Part shown: in pieces, positions 1 to 9,512 of the stretch
Layout: the number at the start of each line of letters is the position of its first letter
Numbering within the stretch: position 1 is the stretch's first letter
Source: Streptomyces sp. NRRL WC-3618
Lineage (GTDB): Bacteria > Actinomycetota > Actinomycetes > Streptomycetales > Streptomycetaceae
Assembly: GCF_001280005.1 (NCBI RefSeq)
Contig: NZ_LGDW01000062.1
Location: 32,055-96,054, forward strand
DNA: 64,000 bases
Reading direction: 5' to 3'
The notes under the pieces: generated by a model
The model's database searches: none
The model's input: only the letters and a program-made list of their open reading frames with translations
Told to the model about the DNA's origin: nothing
Position numbers and translations under genes: made by a program

Positions 1-976
1 CGAGGTCCGCCTCGACTTGGACGACCCGGCCGCGCGGCCTGAACGTGTGGTAGTTGGAGGAGAGTTCGCCCAGGCCCGAGCCGACGACCAGTAGGACGTC
101 CGCGTCCTCCAGGAAGTCGGTCATGTGCCGGTCCTCCAGCCACGACTGGAGGGAGAGGGAGTGCGTCCACGGGAACGCGCCCTTACCGCCGTACGTCGTC
201 ACCACCGGCGCCTGGAGCCGTTCCGCCAGCGCCCTCAACTTGCCCGAGGCGTCCGCCCGTACGACTCCGCCGCCAGCGATGATCGCCGGGCGCTCGGCGT
301 TCGACAGCAAGTGGGCTGCCAGTGCCGTCAGTTCGGGGCGTGGGGGAAGTTCTTCGGGGAAGGCGTCGCCGGCCGTCACCACCGGGATCAGTGTCTCGGC
401 GGTCAGGACGTCCTGCGGGATCTCCACCCACACCGGGCCGTGCGGAACCGTGAGCGCCGACTTCCAGGCCTCGGCGATCGCCGAGGGGATCTGGGACTGC
501 GTACGGGCCGTGTGGACGGATTTGACGACACCCCTGAACGACGCCTGCTGGTCCGGGAGTTCGTGGAGGTAGCCGTGCCGGCCGCCGCCCAGCCCGGCCG
601 TCGGGACCTGGCTGCTGATCGCGAGCACCGGGGCCGACGCCGCCGCCGCTTCCTGGAGCGCCGCGAGCGAGGTGAGCGCGCCCGGGCCCGTCGACAGGAG
701 CAGCGGCGCCGCCTCTCCCGTGATCCTGCCGTACGCGTCCGCCGCGAACCCCGCGTTGTTCTCCACCCGTAGGCCGATGTACCGCAGGTCCGAGCGGCGC
801 AGCGCGTCGAAGACGCCCAGGGCGTGCTGGCCGGGCAGGCCGAAGACGGTGGTCGCGCCGAGCGCCGCCAGCGTCTCCACGACCAGGTCCCCGCCACACC
901 GGCCTGCGGGCGGGTTCAGCGCGGCCTCCGTCTGGGCGGCGGTCGGCTTCAGCACCAGGTCGTGGTCGTGGGTCAC
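1..976 (-). CDS. Thiamine-pyrophosphate-dependent enzyme (acetolactate synthase-like), 3' end outside window
   Basis: This is the N-terminal 325 residues of a TPP enzyme of the acetolactate synthase/benzoylformate decarboxylase type. Its 3' part lies beyond the left edge, since such proteins usually have about 550 residues. The start is a GTG whose GTGA overlaps the TGA of speB upstream, so the two are translationally coupled. Near residue 72 the segment [15 protein letters not shown] carries the glutamate that activates the TPP ring in this family, followed by [11 protein letters not shown] central-domain segment ([17 protein letters not shown]) and [15 protein letters not shown] follow. Specific substrate cannot be read. 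Coupling to agmatinase hints at nitrogen or amino-acid catabolism, which is inference. Confidence 0.85.
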   Translation of the reverse strand, partial: MTHDHDLVLKPTAAQTEAALNPPAGRCGGDLVVETLAALGATTVFGLPGQHALGVFDALRRSDLRYIGLRVENNAGFAADAYGRITGEAAPLLLSTGPGALTSLAALQEAAAASAPVLAISSQVPTAGLGGGRHGYLHELPDQQASFRGVVKSVHTARTQSQIPSAIAEAWKSALTVPHGPVWVEIPQDVLTAETLIPVVTAGDAFPEELPPRPELTALAAHLLSNAERPAIIAGGGVVRADASGKLRALAERLQAPVVTTYGGKGAFPWTHSLSLQSWLEDRHMTDFLEDADVLLVVGSGLGELSSNYHTFRPRGRVVQVEADL

Positions 977-1971
977 TTCGCAGCCTTCTCCTGAGCCCTC
1001 GCCTCGGCGATCTGACGAGACATGATCGTCGTCAGTTCGTACGCCGTGTGCGACGCCGCGACCGACGTGATCTCGGCGTGATCGTACGCGGGCGCCACTT
1101 CCACGACGTCCGCCGAGACCAGGTTGCAGGACGCCAGGCCCCGCAGGATCTCCAGCAGCTCCCGCGAGGTCATACCGCCGGCCTCCGGCGTGCCCGTGCC
1201 GGGTGCGAACGCCGGGTCGAGGCAGTCGATGTCGATGGAGATGTAGAGGGGACGGTCCCCGATGCGTTGGCGGAGCTGGTCGGCGACCTCGTCGACCCCG
1301 CGCCGCATCACGTCCGCCGACGTCACGATGCCGAAGCCCATTTTCGCGTCGTCGTCCAGGTCCTGCTTGCCGTACAGCGGGCCGCGCGTGCCGACGTGCG
1401 AGAGGGCGGAGGTGTCGAGGATGCCTTCCTCCACCGCCCGCCTGAACGGCGTCCCGTGCGTGTACTCGGCGCCGAAGTAGGTGTCCCAGGTGTCGAGGTG
1501 TGCGTCGAAGTGGAGCAGGGCCACCGGGCCGTGCTTCTTCGCCACCGAGCGCAGCAGGGGCAGCGCGATGGTGTGGTCGCCGCCCAGCGTCATCATGCGG
1601 GCGCCGGCGCCGAGCAGTTCGTCGGCCGCCGCCTCGATCGTCTCGACGGCCTTGTTGATGTTGAACGGGTTGACGACGATGTCGCCGCCGTCCGCCACCT
1701 GTGCCAGCGCGAAGGGTGACGCGTCCTGCGCCGGGTTGTACGGGCGCAGCAGCCGGGACGCCTCGCGGATCGCGTTGCCGCCGAAGCGGGCGCCGGGCCG
1801 GTAGGAGACCCCCGAGTCGAACGGCACGCTGACCACGGCGACGTCGGCCCGTCCGCCGACCTCGTCGAGGCGTGGCAGCCGCGCGAAGGTCGCGGGCCCG
1901 GCGTATCTCGGGACGCGCGACGAGTCGACGGGGCCGCGGGGCGTGTCATACGTCTCGTCACTGCTGGTCAT
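973..1971 (-). CDS. speB: Agmatinase / guanidinobutyrase family ureohydrolase
   Basis: A 332-residue ureohydrolase that hydrolyses a guanidino substrate (agmatine or guanidinobutyrate) to urea plus amine. The binuclear manganese ligands are all present: GGDHT at 130-134, FDAHLDTW at 155-162 and SIDIDCLDP at 245-253. Length fits the family. The start ATG ([17 protein letters not shown]) is followed by a polar N-terminus typical of streptomycete members. The stop codon overlaps the GTG of the TPP enzyme downstream, so they form a two-gene operon. Agmatinase and guanidinobutyrase share these motifs and cannot be separated by eye. Confidence 0.93.
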   Translation of the reverse strand: MTSSDETYDTPRGPVDSSRVPRYAGPATFARLPRLDEVGGRADVAVVSVPFDSGVSYRPGARFGGNAIREASRLLRPYNPAQDASPFALAQVADGGDIVVNPFNINKAVETIEAAADELLGAGARMMTLGGDHTIALPLLRSVAKKHGPVALLHFDAHLDTWDTYFGAEYTHGTPFRRAVEEGILDTSALSHVGTRGPLYGKQDLDDDAKMGFGIVTSADVMRRGVDEVADQLRQRIGDRPLYISIDIDCLDPAFAPGTGTPEAGGMTSRELLEILRGLASCNLVSADVVEVAPAYDHAEITSVAASHTAYELTTIMSRQIAEARAQEKAAK

Positions 1972-2157
1972 ACCGTTGTGCCTGCTTTCCTGTACCTCGA
2001 TGGTGTGCCCGGCGAGCCGCTCTCGCGCCAGAGTAGAGCGGCTGGGGCGCCGCGCGCTCCTCGGAGCCCGTCACCGACTTGAAGCAGTGCCGAAGTGGCG
2101 TGACCTGCGTCGCAGCGGCGGGACACCAGGGGGGCTGGGGGTGTTGTCTGCCTCACA

Positions 2158-2961
2158 ATGGGAGGCATGCCCATACCCGCGATTCCCAGCCGCGCCGAGC
2201 TTGTCGATCACCTCGTGAGAACCCGCATCGCGGGTGACGTCGCCACGCCCCGCGAGAACAACCTCTCCCACTACCGCAAGCTGGCGAACGGCGAACGGCA
2301 CTACTGGCTCGGGCTGGAGCTGGGCGGCCGCTGGACCGACGAGCAGGACGTGCTCGCGGTGATGGCGGAGCGGGTCGGCGTCAACGACGATCCCGAACAC
2401 CGGTACGGGCAGGACACCATCGACCCCGAGCTGACGGTCGCCGCGCTGGAGCGGCTCGCGGCCCGGCTGCGCAAGGCGGCCGACGGACAGCAGCGGGTGC
2501 TGTTCGCGACCGGCCACCCGGGCGGCCTGCTCGACGTGCACCGCGCCACGGCTGAGGCGCTGCGGGCCGCCGGGTGCGAGATCGTCGTCATCCCGGACGG
2601 TCTGACGACGGACGAGGGGTACGTGTTCCAGTTCGCGGACGTGGCGGTGCTGGAGCACGGGGCCTCGCTGTGGCACACGCACTCCGGCGAGCCGATGCGC
2701 GCGATCCTCACGGGGCTCGAACGGCAGGGCCGCCCGCTGCCGGACCTGGTCGTCGCCGACCACGGCTGGGCGGGGTACGCGGCGCAGCACGGCATCGACT
2801 CGGTCGGTTACGCCGACTGCAACGACCCGGCGCTGTTCCTGGCCGAGGCGGAAGGCACCCTCCAGGTGGCCGTTCCGCTCGACGACCATGTGACGAGCCC
2901 GCGCTTCTACGACCCGCTGACGGCGTTCCTGCTGAACGCGGCCGAGCTGCTCGGCGAGTAG
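2158..2961 (+). CDS. Conserved streptomycete protein, putative phosphatase
   Basis: A 267-residue soluble protein. I recall close homologues throughout Streptomyces annotated simply as phosphatase, but I do not see a textbook catalytic motif and would not assign a substrate. Conserved-looking blocks include TPRENNLSHYRKLANGERHYWLGLEL, split here as TPRENNLSHYRK and HYWLGLELG, then LFATGHPGGLLDVHRA and VVADHGWAGYAA. The His/Asp-rich segments could bind a metal. Two starts are possible: ATG 2158 and ATG 2167 (MPIPAIPSRAELV). The GGGAGG lies only one base before the second ATG, so it cannot serve it as an ordinary RBS. Transcribed divergently from speB. The stop region is duplicated downstream. 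Confidence 0.7.
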   Translation: MGGMPIPAIPSRAELVDHLVRTRIAGDVATPRENNLSHYRKLANGERHYWLGLELGGRWTDEQDVLAVMAERVGVNDDPEHRYGQDTIDPELTVAALERLAARLRKAADGQQRVLFATGHPGGLLDVHRATAEALRAAGCEIVVIPDGLTTDEGYVFQFADVAVLEHGASLWHTHSGEPMRAILTGLERQGRPLPDLVVADHGWAGYAAQHGIDSVGYADCNDPALFLAEAEGTLQVAVPLDDHVTSPRFYDPLTAFLLNAAELLGE

Positions 2962-2990
2962 AACGCGGGAAGTAGAACTCGGGGAGAACT
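2957..2990 (+). repeat. Tandem duplication of gene end including stop codon
   Basis: AGTAGAACGCGGGA (2957-2970, containing the stop TAG) is followed directly by AGTAGAACTCGGGG (2971-2984) and a partial third copy AGAACT. The second copy repeats the TAG. Confidence 0.75.
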
Positions 2991-2995
2991 CCTGT

Positions 2996-3877
2996 TCAGG
3001 GGGTGCGGGGGATCCTGATGACGCCCTCCTGGATGACCGTGATGGCCAGCTGTCCGTCCTGCGTGTAGATGCGGCCCTGGCCGAGGCCACGGCCGCCGGA
3101 CGCGGACGGTGACTCCTGGTCGTACAGCAGCCATTCGTCGGCGCGGAACGGGCGGTGGAACCACATCGCGTGGTCCAGCGAGGCGCCGACCACGTCCCCG
3201 ACCGCCCAGCCGCCCCGTCCGTGCGCGAGCAGGATCGAGTCGAGCAGCGTGTAGTCGGAGACGTACGTGGCGAGGCAGACGTGCAGCAGCGGTTCGTCGA
3301 CGGCGCCGCCGAGCTTGCCGTTCGTACGGAACCAGACCTGGGAGCGCGGTTCGCGGTGCTCGCCGAACCTGCCGTACGGCGGGTCGTCGACGTAGCGGAT
3401 GTCGACGGCCTCGCGGGACTGGAGGAACTTCTCGACGATCGCCGGGTCCAGATGCGCGTACCGGGGGAGCTGTTCCTCGGCCGTGGGGAGCGTCGCCGGG
3501 TCGGGGGCGGCGGGCATCGGCGCCTGGTGGTCGAGGCCTTCCTCGTGCTCCTGGAAGGACGCGGAGAGGTGGAAGATCGGCTGCCCGTGCTGGACGGCGA
3601 CGACGCGGCGCGTGGTGAAGGAGCGGCCGTCGCGGATGCGGTCGACGGTGTAGACGATCGGCGCGCCGGGGTCGCCGGGGCGCAGGAAGTACGAGTGGAG
3701 CGAGTGGGCGGGACGGTCCGCGGGGACCGTGCGCCCGACGGCGACGAGTGCCTGGGCCGCGACCTGCCCGCCGAAGACGCGCGGGACGATGGCGGGCCGG
3801 GATCGGCCGCGGAAGATGTTCTCCTCGATCTGCTCGAGGTCGAGCAGATCGAGGAGGGACTGCAGTGCCTGACTCAT
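2996..3877 (-). CDS. tesB: Acyl-CoA thioesterase II (TesB, double hotdog)
   Basis: A 293-residue thioesterase that hydrolyses acyl-CoA to free acid and CoA. The N-terminal hotdog carries RVFGGQVAAQALVA (33-46) and LHSYFLRPGDP (60-70). The C-terminal hotdog carries SLDHAMWFHRPF (233-244), LLYDQESPSASGGRGL and VIQEGVIR. By mental alignment with E. coli TesB the Asp-Thr-Gln network maps near D208, S233 and Q283, which is an estimate. Length matches the family. It lies between a putative phosphatase and an acyl-CoA dehydrogenase on the same strand as the latter, consistent with acyl-CoA turnover. Confidence 0.93.
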   Translation of the reverse strand: MSQALQSLLDLLDLEQIEENIFRGRSRPAIVPRVFGGQVAAQALVAVGRTVPADRPAHSLHSYFLRPGDPGAPIVYTVDRIRDGRSFTTRRVVAVQHGQPIFHLSASFQEHEEGLDHQAPMPAAPDPATLPTAEEQLPRYAHLDPAIVEKFLQSREAVDIRYVDDPPYGRFGEHREPRSQVWFRTNGKLGGAVDEPLLHVCLATYVSDYTLLDSILLAHGRGGWAVGDVVGASLDHAMWFHRPFRADEWLLYDQESPSASGGRGLGQGRIYTQDGQLAITVIQEGVIRIPRTP

Positions 3878-3904
3878 GCGGTCATTTCTACTGAACAGTA
3901 ATGT

Positions 3905-3950
3905 CGTAAGCCTTACAGGCCCATGTCGTTAAGCGCCTACAGGCCCATGT
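3905..3950 (-). repeat. Tandem duplication of the acyl-CoA dehydrogenase 3' end
   Basis: Read on the minus strand, the last codons GACATGGGCCTGTAG (DMGL, stop) are repeated just downstream as GACATGGGCCTGTAA, each followed by a similar GGC/CTTA tail. The units are 3927-3950 and 3905-3926. The second copy again contains an in-phase-like stop. Confidence 0.8.
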
Positions 3951-5103
3951 CCTTCGCGATGATCGACTTCATGATCTCGCTGGTGCCGCCGTAGATCCGG
4001 TTGACGCGGTTGTCGGCGTACAGGCGGGCGATCGGGTACTCGTTCATGAAGCCGTAGCCGCCGTGGAGCTGGAGGCAGCGGTCGATGACGCGGTGCGCGA
4101 CCTCGGTGCAGAACAGCTTGGCGCTGGCGGCCTCGGCCGGGGTCAGCTCGCCCGCGTCCAGCGCCTCGGTGGCGCGGTCGACGACGGCCTCGGCGGCGTC
4201 CACCTCGGCCTTGCAGGCGGCCAGCTCGAACTTGGTGTTCTGGAAGCTGGCGACCGGCTGGCCGAAGACGACGCGGTCCTGGACGTACTGCTGGGTGAAC
4301 CGGATGGCGGCCTTGGCCTGCGCGTAGGAGCCGTAGGCGATGCCCCAGCGCTCGGAGGCGAGGTTGTGGCCGAGGTAGTAAAAGCCCTTGTTCTCCTCGC
4401 CGAGGAGGTTCTCGACGGGAACCTTGACGTCGACGAACGCCAGCTCGGCGGTGTCGGAGGTCTTCAGGCCGAGCTTGTCCAGCTTGCGGCCGATCGAGTA
4501 GCCCTCGGACTTGGTGTCCACCACGAGGAGGGATATGCCGTGGCGGCGGTCATCGGCCCTGGGCGCGTCGGTACGGGCGCAGACGATCATCTGGTCGGCG
4601 TGGACACCGCCGGTGATGAAGGTCTTGGAGCCGTTGAGGACGTAGTGCGTGCCGTCCTCGCTCAGCTTCGCGGTGGTCTTCATGCCCGCGAGGTCGGAGC
4701 CGGTGCCCGGCTCGGTCATCGCGATCGCCCACATCTCCTCACCGGAGACGAACTTGGGCAGGTAGCGCTTCTTCTGCTCGTCGTTGGCGAGCAGTTTGAC
4801 GTACGGCAGACCGAGCAGCACGTGGACGCCGGAGCCGCCGAAGGACACGCCCGCGCGCGCGGTCTCCTCGTACAGGATGGCCTCGAACTTGTACGAGTCG
4901 ATGCCCGCGCCGCCGTACTCCTCGTCGACACGGATGCCGAAGACGCCCAGCTCGGCGAGCTTGTAGTAGAACTCGCGCGGCGCCTGGCCGGCGGCGAACC
5001 ACTCGTCGTGGACGGGAACGACCTCGGCCTCGATGAAGGCGCGAAGGGTCTCCCGGAACGCCTCGTGATCCTCGTTGAACACCGTACGGCGCACGACCCG
5101 CAC
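3937..5103 (-). CDS. Acyl-CoA dehydrogenase (long-chain / LCAD-like catalytic arrangement)
   Basis: A 388-residue FAD flavoenzyme that desaturates acyl-CoA at the alpha-beta bond and passes electrons to ETF. Family signatures are AMTEPGTGSDLAGM (128-141), LNGSKTFITGG (156-166), QLHGGYGFMNEYPIAR (345-360) and RIYGGTSEIMKSIIAKDMGL (369-388). The usual MCAD-type base, the first E of YEGT, is G372 here. Instead ASERWGIA offers E251, the position used as base in LCAD and isovaleryl-CoA dehydrogenase. The neighbouring TesB and the TetR/mcc locus suggest fatty or branched-chain acyl-CoA catabolism. The last codons are tandemly duplicated after the stop. Confidence 0.93.
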   Translation of the reverse strand: MRVVRRTVFNEDHEAFRETLRAFIEAEVVPVHDEWFAAGQAPREFYYKLAELGVFGIRVDEEYGGAGIDSYKFEAILYEETARAGVSFGGSGVHVLLGLPYVKLLANDEQKKRYLPKFVSGEEMWAIAMTEPGTGSDLAGMKTTAKLSEDGTHYVLNGSKTFITGGVHADQMIVCARTDAPRADDRRHGISLLVVDTKSEGYSIGRKLDKLGLKTSDTAELAFVDVKVPVENLLGEENKGFYYLGHNLASERWGIAYGSYAQAKAAIRFTQQYVQDRVVFGQPVASFQNTKFELAACKAEVDAAEAVVDRATEALDAGELTPAEAASAKLFCTEVAHRVIDRCLQLHGGYGFMNEYPIARLYADNRVNRIYGGTSEIMKSIIAKDMGL

Positions 5104-5232
5104 CTCTCTCTTCCGGTCTCTGCCAGCTGTCTTCGCTGTCTTCCAGGCGGCTAAGCGCTTGCTCAGATCAACCGTACCGGCGAGTACGAAGCCCCGTCCA
5201 GAGCGCGAGGAGTCGGCGGACCGTAACGCTCA

Positions 5233-5832
5233 TCACTCCCCCGCCGGCCCCGCCGCCGCGAACGCCCCTCTGGCCATCCGGTGCAGCAGCGCCGCCGTGA
5301 CGCCCCGGCCCGGCAGCCCGCCCGGACGGCCGAGGTGCGGGGTCGAGTTCAGCAGCCCGAACACCGAGTGCACCGCCGAGCGGGCCGTCGGTTCCGTCAG
5401 CTCCGGGTACACCTCGCACACCACCTCCACCCACAGCTCGACGTACTGGCGCTGGAGCTGGCGCACCAGTTTGCGGTCACTGTCGCGCAGGCGGTCCAGT
5501 TCGCGGTCGTGGAGGGTGATCAGGGGGCGGTCGTCGAGGGCGAAGTCGATGTGGCCCTCGATGAGGGAGTCGAGGAGCGCCTCGGAGTCACCGCCGGCCT
5601 CCGACACCCGTCTTTTGCCGCCGGTGAGGAGCTGGCCGCTGATGCCCACCAGCAGTTCGGCGAGCATCGCGTCCTTGCCGGGGAAGTGGCGGTAGAGGCC
5701 GGGGCCGCTGATGCCCACCGCCGCCCCTATCTCGTCCACGCCCACGCCGTGGAAACCGCGCTCGGCGAAGAGCCGCGCGGCCTCCTTGAGGATCTGTTCG
5801 CGGCGGGTCGGGGCGTCGGTTCTGGTGGCCAT
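5233..5832 (-). CDS. TetR-family repressor of the adjacent mcc/acyl-CoA operon
   Basis: A 199-residue TetR regulator. The N-terminal helix-turn-helix is clear (RREQILKEAARLFAERGF, then VDEIGAAVGISGPGLYRHFP, residues about 10-51), followed by a ligand-binding helical domain with no recognisable ligand signature. It is transcribed divergently from mccB with only 86 bp between the starts. That gap contains two near-identical 16-bp palindromes that also cover its own promoter region. By position it should repress itself and the leucine/branched-chain acyl-CoA operon, with an acyl-CoA intermediate as probable inducer. The inducer is inference. Confidence 0.9.
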   Translation of the reverse strand: MATRTDAPTRREQILKEAARLFAERGFHGVGVDEIGAAVGISGPGLYRHFPGKDAMLAELLVGISGQLLTGGKRRVSEAGGDSEALLDSLIEGHIDFALDDRPLITLHDRELDRLRDSDRKLVRQLQRQYVELWVEVVCEVYPELTEPTARSAVHSVFGLLNSTPHLGRPGGLPGRGVTAALLHRMARGAFAAAGPAGE

Positions 5833-5854
5833 GCGAATGATTCTAGACAGGGAG

Positions 5855-5899
5855 GTTAGCGGTCGTTAACCTGAAGACGTAACGTTAACGCTCATTAAC
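5855..5899. promoter_or_regulatory. Twin TetR operator between the divergent TetR gene and mccB
   Basis: Two imperfect 16-bp palindromes with the same consensus stand 29 bp apart (centre to centre): GTTAGCGGTCGTTAAC at 5855-5870 and GTTAACGCTCATTAAC at 5884-5899. Each has one mismatch between half-sites. They sit between the two divergent start codons, the expected place for the operator of the neighbouring TetR gene. Confidence 0.75.
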
Positions 5900-5918
5900 T
5901 GGGTGAGGGGACCGCAGG

Positions 5919-7535
5919 ATGCAGGAGGCACCGGAGCTGCACAGCGCGGCGGACCCCGCGTCGGAGGCCTGGCGGGCCAACGAGGCGGCTCACCGCGCGC
6001 TGGTCGGGGAGCTGCGGGACAAGCTGGCCGCGGCCCGGCTGGGCGGCGGCGAGCGGGCCCGGGAGAGGCACACCGCGCGCGGGAAGCTGCTTCCCCGGGA
6101 GCGGGTCGACCGGCTCCTGGACCCCGGCTCGCCCTTCCTCGAGATCGCTCCCCTGGCCGCCGACGGGATGTACGAGGGGCAGGCGCCCGCCGCCGGTGTG
6201 ATCGCCGGGATCGGGCGGGTCAGCGGGCGCGAGTGCGTGATCGTCGCCAATGACGCCACCGTCAAGGGCGGCACGTACTACCCGATGACCGTCAAGAAGC
6301 ATCTGCGCGCGCAGGAGATCGCCCTCGACAACCGGCTTCCCTGTGTGTACCTCGTCGACTCCGGGGGTGCCTTCCTGCCCATGCAGGACGAGGTCTTCCC
6401 CGACCGTGAACACTTCGGGCGGATCTTCTTCAACCAGGCGCGGATGTCCGGCGCCGGGATTCCGCAGATCGCCGCCGTGCTGGGGTCCTGTACGGCCGGT
6501 GGTGCCTACGTTCCCGCCATGAGCGACGAGGCCGTCATCGTCCGCAACCAGGGGACCATCTTCCTGGGCGGACCCCCGCTCGTGAAGGCCGCGACCGGCG
6601 AGGTCGTCACCGCCGAGGAACTGGGCGGAGGGGACGTCCACGCGCGCGTGTCGGGCGTCACCGACCACCTCGCCGAGGACGACGCGCACGCCCTGCGCAT
6701 CGTCCGCAACATCGCCGCGACCCTCCCCGCGCGCGGGCCGCTGCCCTGGGACGTCCAGCCCTCCGTCGAGCCCAAGGTCGACCCCTACGGGCTCTACGGC
6801 GCGGTGCCCGTCGACTCCCGCACCCCTTATGACGTACGGGAGATCATCGCGCGCGTGGTCGACGGTTCGCATTTCTCGGAGTTCAAGGCCGAGTTCGGGC
6901 AGACCCTCGTCACCGGCTTCGCCCGCATCCACGGCCACCCGGTCGGGATCATCGGCAACAACGGCATCCTGTTCTCCGAGTCCGCCCAGAAGGGCGCCCA
7001 TTTCATCGAACTGTGCGACCAGCGCGGCATCCCCCTGCTGTTCCTCCAGAACATCTCGGGCTTCATGGTGGGCCGGGACTACGAGGCGGGTGGCATCGCC
7101 AAGCACGGCGCCAAGATGGTCACGGCCGTGGCCTGCACGCGCGTGCCCAAGCTGACGGTCGTGGTCGGCGGGTCGTACGGCGCGGGCAACTACTCGATGT
7201 GCGGCCGGGCGTATTCGCCGCGCTTCCTGTGGATGTGGCCCGGCGCCAAGATCTCGGTCATGGGCGGCGAACAGGCCGCGTCCGTCCTCGCGACCGTCAA
7301 ACGGGACCAGTTGGAGGCCCGTGGGGAGTCCTGGCCGGCGGCGGACGAGGACGCCTTCAAGGACCCGATCCGCGCGCAGTACGAGCGTCAGGGCAACGCC
7401 TACTACGCGACGGCCCGGCTCTGGGACGACGGGGTCATCGACCCGCTGGAGACCCGTCAGGTACTGGGTCTCGCGCTCACCGCCTGCGCCAACGCGCCAC
7501 TGGGCGACCCCCAGTTCGGCGTCTTCCGGATGTGA
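5919..7535 (+). CDS. mccB: Acyl-CoA carboxylase beta subunit (3-methylcrotonyl-CoA carboxylase type)
   Basis: A 538-residue carboxyltransferase that moves CO2 from biotin to an acyl-CoA. It is full length, with the N-terminal half ending around the oxyanion-hole segment [17 protein letters not shown] and the C-terminal half containing [34 protein letters not shown] and [17 protein letters not shown]. These resemble MCC beta rather than propionyl/acetyl-CoA carboxylase beta. The HMG-CoA lyase two genes downstream fits leucine degradation (methylcrotonyl-CoA to HMG-CoA). It is first gene of a four-gene operon; six bases separate its stop from the start of mccA. Confidence 0.93.
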   Translation: MQEAPELHSAADPASEAWRANEAAHRALVGELRDKLAAARLGGGERARERHTARGKLLPRERVDRLLDPGSPFLEIAPLAADGMYEGQAPAAGVIAGIGRVSGRECVIVANDATVKGGTYYPMTVKKHLRAQEIALDNRLPCVYLVDSGGAFLPMQDEVFPDREHFGRIFFNQARMSGAGIPQIAAVLGSCTAGGAYVPAMSDEAVIVRNQGTIFLGGPPLVKAATGEVVTAEELGGGDVHARVSGVTDHLAEDDAHALRIVRNIAATLPARGPLPWDVQPSVEPKVDPYGLYGAVPVDSRTPYDVREIIARVVDGSHFSEFKAEFGQTLVTGFARIHGHPVGIIGNNGILFSESAQKGAHFIELCDQRGIPLLFLQNISGFMVGRDYEAGGIAKHGAKMVTAVACTRVPKLTVVVGGSYGAGNYSMCGRAYSPRFLWMWPGAKISVMGGEQAASVLATVKRDQLEARGESWPAADEDAFKDPIRAQYERQGNAYYATARLWDDGVIDPLETRQVLGLALTACANAPLGDPQFGVFRM

Positions 7536-7541
7536 GGACCC

Positions 7542-9512
7542 ATGTTCGACACAGTGCTTGTCGCCAACCGCGGTGAGATCGCCGTCCGTGTCATCCGTAC
7601 GCTGCGGACGCTGGGCGTGCGCTCCGTCGCGGTCTTCTCCGACGCGGACGCCGACACGCGGCACGTACGGGAGGCCGACACCGCCGTCCGGCTGGGACCG
7701 GCGCCGGCCGCCGAGAGCTATCTGTCCGTCGAGCGGCTCCTGGAGGCGGCCGGCCGCACCGGCGCCCAGGCCGTGCACCCGGGGTACGGCTTCCTCGCGG
7801 AGAACGCGGCCTTCGCGCGCGCGTGCGTCGACGCCGGGCTCGTCTTCGTCGGGCCGCCCGCCGACGCGATCTCCCTGATGGGCGACAAGATCCGCGCCAA
7901 GGAGACCGTGAAGGCGGCCGGGGTGCCCGTCGTACCCGGCGGACGTGACCCCGAACTCGCCGAAGCCGCACGAGAGTTGGGTGCGCCGGTGCTGCTGAAG
8001 CCCAGTGCGGGTGGCGGCGGCAAGGGCATGCGTCTGGTCCGGGATCTCGCCACCCTGGAGGAGGAGATCGCCGCCGCGCGTCGCGAGGCCCGCGCCTCCT
8101 TCGGTGACGACACGCTCCTGGTCGAACGGTGGGTGGAGCGGCCCCGGCACATCGAGATCCAGGTCCTGGCCGACGCCCACGGCAACGTCGTGCACCTGGG
8201 CGAGCGCGAGTGTTCGCTCCAGCGGCGCCACCAGAAGCTCATCGAGGAGGCGCCCAGTGTGCTCCTCGACGAGTCGACGCGGGCCGCGATGGGCGAGGCG
8301 GCAGTCCAGGCGGCGCGCTCGTGCGGGTACGAGGGTGCGGGCACGGTCGAGTTCATCGTCCCGGGCGGGGACCCGTCGTCGTACCACTTCATGGAGATGA
8401 ACACCCGCCTCCAGGTCGAGCATCCGGTGACGGAGCTGGTCACCGGCCTCGACCTGGTGGAATGGCAGCTGCGGGTCGCGGCGGGCGAGGCCCTGTCCTT
8501 CGGGCAGGAGGAGGTCCGCCTGACCGGGCACGCCGTGGAGGCCCGTATCTGCGCGGAGACCGTGTCCGTGCGGGCGGGTGCGCGCGGCTTCCTGCCGTCC
8601 GGCGGCACGGTGCTCGCCCTCCACGAACCCTCCGGTGACGGCGTACGCACCGACTCGGGGCTGAGCGAGGGCACGGAGGTCGGGTCGCTGTACGACCCGA
8701 TGCTGTCCAAGGTGATCGCCTACGGCCCCGACCGCGCGACGGCGCTGCGCAAACTCCGCGCCGCCCTCGCCGAGACGGTCACCCTGGGCGTACCGACCAA
8801 CGCGGGGTTCCTGCGCCGGCTCCTGGCCCATCCGGCGGTCGTGGCAGGCGAGTTGGACACGGGGCTGGTGGAACGCGACGTCGACGCCCTCGTATCGGAC
8901 GGGGTGCCGGAGGAGGTCTACGAGGCGGCGGCGGCCGTACGGCTGGAGGCGCTGCGGCCGAAGGCGACGGTCGGCGGCTGGACGGATCCCTTCTCCGTGC
9001 CCAGCGGCTGGCGACTGGGCGGCACACCGAAGCCGCCGGCCTTCTGGCTGCGGGTGCAGGACCCGGTGGAGTACGTCCCCCGGGGCACCCACACGGTCAC
9101 GGAAACCCACGTCTCGGTGGTCCTGGACGGCGTCCGCCACACCTTCCACCGCGCCGCCGACTGGCTGGGCCGCGAGGGCGACGCCTGGCAGGTCCGCGAC
9201 CACGACCCGGTGGCGGCCTCCCTGACCGGCGCCGCCCGCTCCGGCGCCGACCCCCTCACCGCACCCATGCCCGGCACGGTGACGGTGGTGAAGGTGGCCG
9301 TCGGGGACGAAGTGGCCGCCGGTCAGAGCCTGTTGGTGGTCGAGGCGATGAAGATGGAGCACGTCGTCGCCGCCCCGCACGCGGGCATCGTCGCCGAACT
9401 GGACGTCACCCCGGGGACAACGGTCGCCATGGACCAGGTACTCGCCGTGATCATCCCTGCGGAGCTCTTGGCAGAGCCCCTGGCCACGTCCTTGGCAGAG
9501 GAGGAGAAATGA
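7542..9512 (+). CDS. mccA: Biotin carboxylase / biotin carrier alpha subunit (methylcrotonyl-CoA carboxylase type)
   Basis: A 656-residue alpha subunit that carboxylates biotin with ATP and bicarbonate. The biotin carboxylase domain opens with [19 protein letters not shown], followed by [17 protein letters not shown]. It has the ATP-grasp glycine loop [14 protein letters not shown] and [16 protein letters not shown]. The biotinyl domain near the C-terminus carries EAMKMEHV with biotinylated lysine K604. Its ATGA overlaps the HMG-CoA lyase start. It should assemble with the upstream beta subunit. The long mid-region between the two domains is the BT-like linker typical of MCC and PCC alpha chains. 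Confidence 0.94.
   Translation: MFDTVLVANRGEIAVRVIRTLRTLGVRSVAVFSDADADTRHVREADTAVRLGPAPAAESYLSVERLLEAAGRTGAQAVHPGYGFLAENAAFARACVDAGLVFVGPPADAISLMGDKIRAKETVKAAGVPVVPGGRDPELAEAARELGAPVLLKPSAGGGGKGMRLVRDLATLEEEIAAARREARASFGDDTLLVERWVERPRHIEIQVLADAHGNVVHLGERECSLQRRHQKLIEEAPSVLLDESTRAAMGEAAVQAARSCGYEGAGTVEFIVPGGDPSSYHFMEMNTRLQVEHPVTELVTGLDLVEWQLRVAAGEALSFGQEEVRLTGHAVEARICAETVSVRAGARGFLPSGGTVLALHEPSGDGVRTDSGLSEGTEVGSLYDPMLSKVIAYGPDRATALRKLRAALAETVTLGVPTNAGFLRRLLAHPAVVAGELDTGLVERDVDALVSDGVPEEVYEAAAAVRLEALRPKATVGGWTDPFSVPSGWRLGGTPKPPAFWLRVQDPVEYVPRGTHTVTETHVSVVLDGVRHTFHRAADWLGREGDAWQVRDHDPVAASLTGAARSGADPLTAPMPGTVTVVKVAVGDEVAAGQSLLVVEAMKMEHVVAAPHAGIVAELDVTPGTTVAMDQVLAVIIPAELLAEPLATSLAEEEK

Noticed and set aside
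5895..9380. 1161-codon open frame on the minus strand
   Set aside because: It lies antisense to mccB and mccA, has the low-complexity composition of a GC-frame shadow and no recognisable domain.
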